From: an uncultured Kouleothrix sp.
GTDB taxonomy: Bacteria; Chloroflexota; Chloroflexia; Chloroflexales; Roseiflexaceae
Reading direction: 5' to 3'
DNA: 5,764 nucleotides
NCBI GenBank assembly: GCA_937858455.1
Contig: CALLYN010000132.1
Location: 1 to 5,764 of the forward strand
In this document: positions 1 through 5,764 of the stretch, piece after piece
How the letters are laid out: every line of letters starts with the position of its first letter
How positions within the stretch are numbered: position 1 is the first letter of the stretch
Program-made: the position numbers and the translations under genes
The notes under the pieces: generated by a model
What the model was told of the DNA's origin: nothing
The model's input: only the letters and a program-made list of their open reading frames with translations
The model's database searches: none

Positions 1-3000
1 CGGCGGCGCGTTGCCGCCAGTGCCGAGGTGTAGATCGAAGCGGTTGTTGGCCTCGTTGCGCTCGTACACCGCGCCATAGCTGATATTCTGGTTCCAGCTG
101 TCGACGTACAGGTACAGGTTCAGCCGGCTGGTGTCGAAGTAGCCGGGCCAGGCCGTGTTGCGGCCGGCATAGCTGGCGCGCGTCGAGGTGAGCGTCACGC
201 TCTGCCCCGGCGCGAGCGTCGCGTCGACATACCAGGCGATGCCGTACTTGCAGCGCGACTTGCCGCAGCGCTTGTCCCACGGCTGGTTGGCGGCGGTCGG
301 CGGCTCGGCCGGGTTGATGTAGAAGTCGACCCAGAACTGGCCCGCCGGCGCGTCGCCGGTATTGGTGATGCTGACGGTTACCTCGACTGGCTCGAACGGC
401 GTGACCTGGTCGGTGCTGAGCTTGAAGCTGCCGACCAGGTCGGGCAGCGGCGGCTGGATGGCCCAGGGCACGTACGTCAGCGCGCGCGTGATCTCGAACG
501 CCGCGCTGGTCGCGTCTGCCAGCCCGCTGGTGCTGGCGCTCAGCTGGTAGCCGGCGCCGATCCGGTCGATCGAGACGCTGTTGAAGCTGGCGATGCCGCC
601 GCTCGCCGCCCTGTCGGCCGCGCCGCGCAGGCTCGCGCCCGGCGTTCCGCTGCCGCTCTTGATCGTCAGGGCGACTGCCGCGCCAAAGGTGGTGTCGACC
701 CCACCAAAGCTGTCGACCGCCTGCACCACCGGCGCGGGCCGCAGCGCGTACCCCACCCCGCTCGTACCCGGCGAAGTGGCGAACACCAGGCGGTTGGCGG
801 TGATGTTGAATGCCGCCGTGTCGCCCGTGGCCAGCGCGCCGCTGCTCGCGCGCAGCACATAACCGGCGCCAACGTGGTTGATGTTCAGGCCCTCGGCGGC
901 GCCAAAGCTCACCTGGCCGCCGCTGGCAGCTTTGGCGCTGGTGCCGCCCAGCGCGCCGCCGCCAGGGTTGGCCTGGATGGCGAGGTCGATCGTACCGCTG
1001 AAGCCGGTATCCAGGTTGCCGTAGCTATCCTGGGCCTCGGCCGCGAGCGCGAAGGGCGCGTCGGCGGGGGTATTCGGCGGCGAGCTGATCACTACGAGCT
1101 TGGTGGCCGCGCCGGCCGTGATATCGAAGGCGCTGCTGTCGCCCACGGCCAGGGCGGCGGCGCTGGCGGTCAGCACATAGCCGACCCCGGCTTTCTGAAT
1201 GTTCAGCCCGGCGGCGCTGAAGTCGGCTACGCCGCTGATTGCGCTCACGGTTGTCGTCCCCAGCAGCGACGGCCCGCTGCGGCCCACGCTCTTAAGCGTC
1301 AGCGTCACCTGGCCGTTGAAGCCGGTGTCGGTGGTGCCGGCGCCGTCTTGCGCGGCCACCTTCACCAGCAGGTTTTGCCCGGCGGGCGTGCTGACCGGCT
1401 GCAGGGTGAAGAACAGGCCGTTGGCGGTGATGTCGAAGGCGGGTGTGCTGGCCGGCGTCAGCCCGCTGGCGCTGGCGGCCAGCTTGTAGGCCGCGCCGAT
1501 CTTGTCGATCGATAGGCCGCTGAAGCTGGCGACGCCGCTGCTCGCGCTTACGGTTGTAGTGCCGGCGAGCGCTGCGCCGGGCGTGCCGCTGCCGCCCTGG
1601 ATCGCCAGCGTCACCGCGCCGCCGAAGCTGGTGTCGGTGTTGCCGAACTGATCCTGGGCGACGATCACCGGCTGCGTGGCGAAGGCGGTTCCGGCCATGG
1701 TGTTGGCGGGCGCTGCGGCCACGGCCAGCGCGCTGGCGGCAGCCGGCGTGATGTCGAAGGCAGTGCTGGCGGCGCTCGGCAGGCCGCCCATGCTTGCCAC
1801 CAGCTGGTAGCCGCTGCCGGCGGTGGTGATATTCAGGCCGCTGAAGCTGGCGACGCCGTTGACCGCGTTCACGGTTGTAGTGCCGGCGAGCGTGGCGCCG
1901 GGCGTGCCGCTGCCGCTCTTGATCGCCAGGCTGATCGCGCCGCCGAAGCTGGTGTCGACATTGCCGAAGCTGTCTTGCACGCTCACCGACGGCTGGGTTG
2001 CGAAGGCCACGCCAGCGGTGGTGCTGGCGCTTGGCGATGTATCGAACACCAGCGTGCTGCGCGTGCCGCTGGCAATATCGAACGCGCTGCTGTCGGCGGT
2101 GGCAAGCGCGCCGCTGCTGGCGCGCAGCGTGTAGCCGGTGCCGATTTTGGCAATCGCGGCCTCGCCCGCGCCGCCAAACGCCGCGACGCCAGCTGCCGCC
2201 GGCTTGGCGGTGGTGCCTAGCAGCGGCGCGCCGGTGGGGTTGCTCTGGATCGCCAGCGCGACCGTGCTGGTGTAGGTTGCGTCGGTGTGGCCGAAGCCGT
2301 CGCGCGCGGCCACGCTGATCGCCAGCGGCGTGCCCGCGCCGGTGGGGTTGGCTGGCGACGCCGTCACGACCAGGCGGTCGGCGGTGATCGCGAACGCGCC
2401 GCTGGTGCCGGGCGTAAGCGCGCCGCTGCTGGCGGTGAGGCGGTAGCCCTGGCCGGCGTAGTCGATATTCAGGCCCTGGCCGCTGAAGTCGGCTATGCCG
2501 CTGCTGGCGGTGATAGTGGCGGTGCCGCCGAGCGTGGCGCCGGGCGTGCCGCTGCCGCCCTGGATCGCCAGCGTCACCGCGCCGGCGAACGAGCCGTCGA
2601 GCACGCCCTGGTCGTCGACCGCCTCGATCACGGGCTGGGCCGCGAAGGCGGTTCCGGCCATGGTATTCGTGGGCGAGGTGGTGAAGCGCAGCTGGGTTGC
2701 CGCGCCTACGAGGCTGGTGCAGGTCGGCACCGCGGTGTCGCACCAGGGCCGGAAGAGCACGTCGCCGCTCACATTATCGCCGTCGCCGGGCGGGCCGCCG
2801 CGGTCGCCCCACCAGTTGCGGGTCGCGTCGACCTGGCTGGCGGTCTGGTTGTCGATCGCGATGCCGCTGTTGTTGCCGAACAGGTTGTTGAATGTCACGA
2901 CGTGCCCGCTGCCGCCGCTGATCAGCACGCTCTTGTCGCCCTGCAGGTTCAGGCCGGTGACGCGTACGCTGCCGGCGCTGACCTGGATGGCCGGGCCGCT

Positions 3001-3993
3001 GGCCGGGTGGATCAGAGGCTTGCCATCGTGCAGGGCCTGGAGCGTCAGGTTTTTGTCGATCGTCACCGTCTCGGTGAAGGTCGCGTCGGCCAGGCTCACC
3101 GTCGCGCCGGCCTCGGCCACCTGCACGCCCTCCTGCGCCAGCGCGCCGGGCTGCACCGTCACGGTGCTGGCGCCGATCGCGCCGCTTTTCGCGATCGACG
3201 TGCTGGCGAGCGTCAGGTGGGCGATCGACACCGCGCCGCCGGAAGTGTTCAGCGTCGTCGGCACGCTCAGCGTCACCGACTCGTTGTAGCTGCCCGGGTC
3301 GAGCACGGTTAGCGTGCCGCCGCTGGCCGGCAGCATATGCTCGGCCCTGCCCAGCGTGCGGAAGGGCAGCGCCTGCGAGCCGGTGTTGGCGTCGTTGCCG
3401 TTGGTCTGGTCGACAAACAGCTCGCGGGTGGGGCTGAACGCGGCGTCGAAGGCCAGCTTGGGCGCGGCCATGGCCGATACGCCGTAGCGGCGGATGGCGA
3501 TGATATAGTGGGTGCCGGCAGTCACCTGGAAGTTCAGCTCCGAGCGCCGATTGCCGGCGACCGCGTCGTCGTTGCAGGCGATGCTGTTGGCTGGCTGCAG
3601 CGCGGTTTGCCACACCTCGATCACTGTGTCGTAGTTGGTGGCGGCATTCATGGTGCCGAGCAGCAGCCAGCCGCTGGCCGACGGCGTGAAGCTGTACCAG
3701 ACGCTGTAGGTGTTGTCGGGGATGGGCGGGTAACTGCCGCATGTGCTCAGGCCGTCGGTCTCGGCCGCGTCGCGCGTAAATGTCGAAACATCGGTCGCGG
3801 CATCGCTGAAGCTGAACGGCGCCGCCGTCAGCGCGGATGTCAGGTCGAATGCGCTGGCGTAGGCATCGGTGATGGTGGCGTGGGCCGGTGGCGGCTGAAG
3901 CAGGCCGGCCAGCGCGGCGACAACCAGCAGCACGAGCAGTGTGGCCGCGTGCGGCGCGCGTGCGGCGCGCGGCTGGCTCGAAGGTCGGTGCAT
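1..3993 (-). CDS. Partial large secreted surface protein: PPC-like, beta-helix, seven Ig-like repeats, CARDB (3' end beyond window)
   Basis: The frame stays open for 1331 codons from ATG 3993 to the window edge, so the C terminus is missing. The start is supported by AGGAG eight bases upstream and by an immediate signal peptide: basic N-region (R3, R9, R12), hydrophobic core at about 17-32, and an AHA cleavage site after residue 39. Residues 40-187 resemble PPC (pre-peptidase C-terminal) domains, with DTVIEVW, ACNDDA and a late TAGTHYIIAI strand. Residues 192-430 look like a right-handed beta-helix: FVDQTNGNDANTG and ALPFRTL resemble DUF1565-type openings, and RNWWGDRGGP (392-401) is the usual closing motif. 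Residues 432-1169 are seven Ig-like units. From 1182 a CARDB-like domain begins (PDLV, VTVSITNTG, FYINP, LAPGQSVTLTS, YVDSWN, NEANN). No protease or glycosidase active site is visible. Export and domain types are well supported; adhesion or scaffolding is inferred. There is no clear membrane anchor, which may lie beyond the edge. Confidence 0.9.
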   Translation of the reverse strand, partial: MHRPSSQPRAARAPHAATLLVLLVVAALAGLLQPPPAHATITDAYASAFDLTSALTAAPFSFSDAATDVSTFTRDAAETDGLSTCGSYPPIPDNTYSVWYSFTPSASGWLLLGTMNAATNYDTVIEVWQTALQPANSIACNDDAVAGNRRSELNFQVTAGTHYIIAIRRYGVSAMAAPKLAFDAAFSPTRELFVDQTNGNDANTGSQALPFRTLGRAEHMLPASGGTLTVLDPGSYNESVTLSVPTTLNTSGGAVSIAHLTLASTSIAKSGAIGASTVTVQPGALAQEGVQVAEAGATVSLADATFTETVTIDKNLTLQALHDGKPLIHPASGPAIQVSAGSVRVTGLNLQGDKSVLISGGSGHVVTFNNLFGNNSGIAIDNQTASQVDATRNWWGDRGGPPGDGDNVSGDVLFRPWCDTAVPTCTSLVGAATQLRFTTSPTNTMAGTAFAAQPVIEAVDDQGVLDGSFAGAVTLAIQGGSGTPGATLGGTATITASSGIADFSGQGLNIDYAGQGYRLTASSGALTPGTSGAFAITADRLVVTASPANPTGAGTPLAISVAARDGFGHTDATYTSTVALAIQSNPTGAPLLGTTAKPAAAGVAAFGGAGEAAIAKIGTGYTLRASSGALATADSSAFDIASGTRSTLVFDTSPSASTTAGVAFATQPSVSVQDSFGNVDTSFGGAISLAIKSGSGTPGATLAGTTTVNAVNGVASFSGLNITTAGSGYQLVASMGGLPSAASTAFDITPAAASALAVAAAPANTMAGTAFATQPVIVAQDQFGNTDTSFGGAVTLAIQGGSGTPGAALAGTTTVSASSGVASFSGLSIDKIGAAYKLAASASGLTPASTPAFDITANGLFFTLQPVSTPAGQNLLVKVAAQDGAGTTDTGFNGQVTLTLKSVGRSGPSLLGTTTVSAISGVADFSAAGLNIQKAGVGYVLTASAAALAVGDSSAFDITAGAATKLVVISSPPNTPADAPFALAAEAQDSYGNLDTGFSGTIDLAIQANPGGGALGGTSAKAASGGQVSFGAAEGLNINHVGAGYVLRASSGALATGDTAAFNITANRLVFATSPGTSGVGYALRPAPVVQAVDSFGGVDTTFGAAVALTIKSGSGTPGASLRGAADRAASGGIASFNSVSIDRIGAGYQLSASTSGLADATSAAFEITRALTYVPWAIQPPLPDLVGSFKLSTDQVTPFEPVEVTVSITNTGDAPAGQFWVDFYINPAEPPTAANQPWDKRCGKSRCKYGIAWYVDATLAPGQSVTLTSTRASYAGRNTAWPGYFDTSRLNLYLYVDSWNQNISYGAVYERNEANNRFDLHLGTGGNAPP
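1574..1621 (-). repeat. 48-bp perfect direct repeat, copy in Ig-like unit R4
   Basis: This is the partner of 2537-2584, identical at every synonymous position. Unit R4 also shares a 22-bp exact block with R3 (1550-1571 and 1871-1892). R4 therefore looks like a mosaic of R1-like and R3-like sequence. Confidence 0.85.
2537..2584 (-). repeat. 48-bp perfect direct repeat, copy in Ig-like unit R1
   Basis: These 48 bases are identical to 1574-1621 in unit R4, offset by exactly 963 bp (321 codons, three units). They encode the strand and loop around GAVTLAIQGGSGTPGA. A second colinear identical block of 23 bp lies at 2642-2664 and 1679-1701. Flanking parts of the two units differ clearly at both protein and DNA level. 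Confidence 0.85.
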
Positions 3994-4001
3994 AGACAAA
4001 G

Positions 4002-4006
4002 CTCCT
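4002..4006 (-). promoter_or_regulatory. Ribosome binding site of the large secreted protein gene
   Basis: AGGAG on the minus strand lies eight bases before ATG 3993. It fixes this start, and the signal peptide begins directly after it. Confidence 0.75.
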
Positions 4007-4061
4007 GATGCGTTAGCGTAAGGCGGTGTGAGGTGCTGAGCTGCCCTTCGATACATGCACA

Positions 4062-4088
4062 AGCCGAGCTCAGAACAAGCTCATGGCT
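4062..4088. repeat. Imperfect inverted repeat in the divergent intergenic region
   Basis: The arms AGCC-GAGCT and AGCTC-AT-GGCT pair over nine bases, apart from a two-base bulge, around a seven-base loop (CAGAACA). It sits mid-spacer, far enough from both starts to be an operator or a transcribed hairpin for the minus-strand gene. There is no T-tract, so it is not an intrinsic terminator. It could be chance. Confidence 0.35.
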
Positions 4089-4163
4089 ACTTTCGCACAT
4101 CTATGATGCGGCGTGGTACTCAGTTCCGCTGCGAATCGTAAACGAGATGTCATCAAGGTGTAC

Positions 4164-4169
4164 TATAAT
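4164..4169 (+). promoter_or_regulatory. Candidate -10 element (TATAAT) for the glycosyltransferase operon
   Basis: A perfect TATAAT hexamer stands in the AT-richer spacer, 61 bases before ATG 4231, so transcription would start near 4176 with a leader of about 55 bases. No recognisable -35 hexamer is found 16-18 bp upstream (around 4140-4147), and there is no TGn extension directly before it. Support rests on the hexamer and its location. Confidence 0.45.
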
Positions 4170-4217
4170 GCGCCCACACATCACGCACCGGGCGCGGGCC
4201 GCTGCGCCGGTGGATAG

Positions 4218-4222
4218 AAGGA
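4218..4222 (+). promoter_or_regulatory. Ribosome binding site of the glycosyltransferase gene
   Basis: AAGGA lies eight bases before ATG 4231. It decides between this start and the in-frame upstream ATGs at 4033 and 4168. The ATG at 4168 overlaps the -10 hexamer, so it would lie upstream of the predicted transcript. Confidence 0.7.
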
Positions 4223-4230
4223 CATACGAC

Positions 4231-5253
4231 ATGGAGGCAATCGCAGAGCGCGCGAGCGACTACGGCGGCTCGGAGCTGGCGGAAATGCCGCCCGCAGCGA
4301 TCGATCTGTCGGTAGTGATCCCGGTGCTCGACGAGGCCGAGAACCTGCCGGCGCTGGCCGAGCGGCTGACGCGCTCGCTTGAGGCGCTGGGCGCGAGCTA
4401 CGAGATCATCGTCGTCGACGACGGGAGCCGCGACAACAGCTTCGCGATTTTGCGCGAGCTGGCGCGCGCCGACGCGCGCATGCGCGTGGTGCGGCTGCGC
4501 CGCAACTTCGGCCAGACTGCGGCGTTCTCGGCGGGGTTCGACCGGGCGCGCGGCCGGGTGGTGGTGACGCTCGACGCCGACCTGCAGAACGACCCCGACG
4601 ACATCGGCATGCTGCTCGAGAAGATCGACCAGGGCTACGATGTCGTCAGCGGCTGGCGCGCATTCCGGCAAGATCCGTTTCTGAACCGCCGGCTGCCATC
4701 GATGATCGCCAACTGGCTGATCTCGCGCGTGACGGGCGTGCACCTGCACGACTTCGGCTGCTCGCTCAAGGCCTATCGCGCCGAGGTGCTGGCGGGCATC
4801 CGGCTGTACGGCGAGCTGCACCGCTTCATCCCGGCGATCGCCAGCTGGCAGGGCGTGGCGGTGACGGAGCTGCCGGTGCACCACGCGCCGCGCCGCTTCG
4901 GCCGCTCGAAGTATGGCATTGGCCGCACGCTGCGCGTGATCCTCGACCTGATCACCATCCGCTTTCTGCTGAGCTACGGCACGCGCCCGATGCAGATCTT
5001 CGGCCTGCTGGGCCTGAGCATCAGCGGCCTCGGATTTCTGCTAGGCCTGTACCTGACGTACGCCAAGCTGGTCGCGGGCGAGTCGATCGGCAGCCGGCCG
5101 CTGCTGATGCTGGCGGTGCTGCTGATTGTCGTGGGCGTCCAGCTGGTGACGATGGGCCTGATCGGCGAGCTGGTGGTGCGCACGTATTACGAGACGCAGG
5201 CAAAGGCGATCTATGTGGTGCGCGAGGAGCTAGGCGCGGGGGTGGGCTCGTGA
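4231..5253 (+). CDS. Family 2 glycosyltransferase, GtrB/ArnC/DPM1-like, membrane anchored
   Basis: The product is 340 residues, normal for bacterial polyprenyl-phosphate glycosyltransferases, which move a sugar from a nucleotide donor to undecaprenyl phosphate or a similar lipid on the cytoplasmic side. A GT-A domain spans about 24-235. LSVVIPVLDEAENL starts the first strand (26-39), IIVVDDGSRD (59-68) binds nucleotide, and RNFGQTAAFSAG is at 91-102. LDADLQNDP (114-122) carries the D115-x-D117 metal site. DFGCSLKAYR (174-183) and RRFGRSKYG (221-229) are hallmarks of the DPM1/GtrB-like subgroup. Two membrane helices follow, at about 254-277 and 291-316, then a short cytoplasmic tail. The start is chosen by AAGGA at good spacing and by homology beginning near residue 25; the 24-residue acidic leader is not conserved family sequence. 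The gene overlaps the next one by four bases. Sugar and acceptor specificity (mannose, glucose, GlcNAc or aminoarabinose-like) cannot be read from the sequence. Confidence 0.92.
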   Translation: MEAIAERASDYGGSELAEMPPAAIDLSVVIPVLDEAENLPALAERLTRSLEALGASYEIIVVDDGSRDNSFAILRELARADARMRVVRLRRNFGQTAAFSAGFDRARGRVVVTLDADLQNDPDDIGMLLEKIDQGYDVVSGWRAFRQDPFLNRRLPSMIANWLISRVTGVHLHDFGCSLKAYRAEVLAGIRLYGELHRFIPAIASWQGVAVTELPVHHAPRRFGRSKYGIGRTLRVILDLITIRFLLSYGTRPMQIFGLLGLSISGLGFLLGLYLTYAKLVAGESIGSRPLLMLAVLLIVVGVQLVTMGLIGELVVRTYYETQAKAIYVVREELGAGVGS

Positions 5254-5764
5254 GCAATGCCGCCCCGGCGCGGCGCTGGCCGCTGACGCTGCTGCGCGTG
5301 GCGGTGAGCGGCGGCCTGCTGGTGTACCTCGTCGGCCGGGCGCAGCCCGCGCTGATCTGGCAGTCGTGGCGCGCGATCGACCTGCCGCTGCTGGGGTTGG
5401 CGCTGCTGATGCAGCTGGCGGGCATTGCGATCAGCGCGGCCAAGTGGGGCGTGGTGCTGCGCGCGCGTGGGCGCGGCCAGCCGCTGCGCTGGCTGTTCGG
5501 CGCCTACCTGGTGGGCCAGTTTGTCGGCAATGTGCTGCCGACGACGATCGGCGGCGACGCGATGCGCGGCGTGCAGCTGGGCCGCCGGATTGGCAGCTAT
5601 GGCGAGGCCGGCGCGTCGATCTTTGTCGAGCGCCTCACCGGCTTTCTGGCGCTGAGCCTGATCGCCAACGCCGCGCTGGCGGCGAGCGTGCTGGCGCCAA
5701 CCGCGCTGGCCACCACGCCGGCGCTGCGCTGGCTGGCGTTGGGCTTTGGCCTGGTCGGCCTGCG
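5250..5764 (+). CDS. Partial flippase-like integral membrane protein (LPG synthase TM / UPF0104, AglD2-like)
   Basis: The frame opens at GTG 5250, sharing GTGA with the upstream stop, and runs off the right edge after 171 codons, roughly half the usual length of 300-350. No in-frame ATG exists nearby; the ATG at 5257 is out of frame. Visible helices lie at about 12-29, 45-65, 82-98, 123-145 and from 160 on. The family signatures are present and well spaced: GNVLPTTIGGDAMRG (93-107), matching the NxLPxxxGGDxxR motif, and FVERLTGFLAL (125-135), matching VxxERxxG. Relatives include the membrane domain of lysylphosphatidylglycerol synthase and archaeal AglD/AglD2. Many are annotated as flippase-like without proven activity. 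Next to a GtrB-like transferase, a role in making or moving lipid-linked sugar is the natural inference. The aminoacyl-transfer domain of true MprF would lie beyond the window, so it is not excluded, though the operon context argues against it. Confidence 0.88.
   Translation, partial: MSNAAPARRWPLTLLRVAVSGGLLVYLVGRAQPALIWQSWRAIDLPLLGLALLMQLAGIAISAAKWGVVLRARGRGQPLRWLFGAYLVGQFVGNVLPTTIGGDAMRGVQLGRRIGSYGEAGASIFVERLTGFLALSLIANAALAASVLAPTALATTPALRWLALGFGLVGL

Larger units (their letters stand above)
487..2700 (-). repeat. Seven tandem Ig-like protein repeats (103-109 residues each)
   Basis: Units, in protein order with window positions: R1 2383-2700, R2 2074-2382, R3 1747-2073, R4 1426-1746, R5 1117-1425, R6 799-1116, R7 487-798. 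Each opens with a strand of the type LVFxTSPxxT and has a central D-x2-G-x2-D-x2-[F/Y] motif (first D at residues 460, 565, 674, 781, 883, 989, 1094). This is followed by a VxLAI strand, a Gly/Thr-rich LxGTTTVxA segment, a GVAxFSGLxI strand, GxGYxLxAS, and a closing AFDIT. The pattern matches the Ig-like beta-sandwich units common in bacterial exported proteins. The units contain no cysteine. They contact each other with no linker and would form a stiff rod. R1, R3, R4 and R7 carry a GSGTPGA loop; R2 and R6 carry AIQ[S/A]NPxG instead; R5 is intermediate. Confidence 0.88.
3994..4230. promoter_or_regulatory. Divergent intergenic region
   Basis: This spacer between two divergent start codons is visibly less GC-rich than the flanking genes and must hold the promoters for both directions. 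On the plus strand a perfect TATAAT is present. For the minus strand I see only a weak pair, TTGTTC (4078-4073) and TGTATC (4055-4050), 17 bp apart, with three of six matches in the -10; I do not call it. Two small inverted repeats lie at 4062-4088 and about 4095-4111. A plus-strand frame is open through part of the spacer, but I do not regard it as coding. Confidence 0.6.

Noticed and set aside
487..2700. CRISPR-like or mobile-element origin of the repeated DNA
   Set aside because: The periodicity of about 310-325 bp is coding, in frame and explained by tandem protein domains. There are no short identical repeats with spacers, terminal inverted repeats or transposase.
1292..3742. Long minus-strand frames 1292-2743 and 2774-3742
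   Set aside because: They are out of phase with the true frame and give Arg/His-rich low-complexity protein, whereas the phase starting at 3993 gives a signal peptide and recognisable domains throughout.
2287..4008. Long plus-strand open frames (2287-3312, 3337-4008, also 874-1515) opposite the large gene
   Set aside because: They are in exact antisense codon phase with the minus-strand gene, so they close only where that gene uses CTA, TTA or TCA codons, which are rare here. For example, CTA codons at 3310-3312, 2218-2220 and 1513-1515 end them. Their Arg/Ala/Gly-rich products show no domain.
4033..4230. A 66-residue N-terminal extension of the glycosyltransferase from ATG 4033 or ATG 4168
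   Set aside because: The extension has no family similarity, runs through the dyads and the -10 hexamer, and lacks a ribosome binding site. ATG 4231 has AAGGA at eight bases.
4153..4884. Minus-strand open frame opposite the glycosyltransferase
   Set aside because: It is an antisense shadow of a GC-rich gene with clear family motifs on the plus strand, and its product is His/Arg/Ala-rich without domain features.
5425..5655. Plus-strand open frame at 5425-5655
   Set aside because: It is out of phase within the flippase-like gene, whose own frame from 5250 carries the conserved LPTTIGGD and VERLTG motifs.

Overview
The window is strongly GC-rich bacterial DNA with two divergent transcription units. 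On the minus strand is one very large partial gene (1 to 3993) for an exported, multi-module surface or extracellular protein. On the plus strand are a complete polyprenyl-phosphate-type family 2 glycosyltransferase (4231 to 5253) and the first half of an integral membrane flippase-like protein (from 5250 to the window edge). A spacer of about 237 bp (3994 to 4230) separates the divergent starts. It is visibly more AT-rich than the genes and holds both ribosome binding sites, one good -10 hexamer and two small inverted repeats.

The large minus-strand gene has no in-frame stop over 1331 codons and leaves the window at position 1. Read from its N terminus it has a signal peptide, a PPC-like beta-sandwich domain, a short right-handed beta-helix region with the typical NWWG ending, seven tandem Ig-like units of 103 to 109 residues, and a CARDB-type domain. 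All six cysteines seen lie in the non-repeat modules, as three plausible disulfide pairs. This is a building-block architecture for cell-surface adhesion or scaffolding. No catalytic site is visible.

The plus-strand pair is a probable operon: the glycosyltransferase stop and the next gene's GTG start share a GTGA overlap. A GtrB/ArnC/DPM1-like glycosyltransferase next to a lysylphosphatidylglycerol-synthase-TM/UPF0104 (AglD2-like) membrane protein fits lipid-linked sugar synthesis or envelope glycoconjugate assembly. The sugar and acceptor cannot be told from sequence. A link to the divergent surface protein, for example its glycosylation, is only a possibility raised by position.

The combination of high GC, PPC/beta-helix/Ig-like/CARDB secreted mosaics and AglD2-like proteins suggests a filamentous Chloroflexota (Chloroflexia) bacterium. 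This is inference from protein style, not a marker gene. I see no tRNA, rRNA, CRISPR, insertion sequence or phage gene. I do not see a convincing new system; the most notable material is the repeat array and its internal sequence homogenisation.
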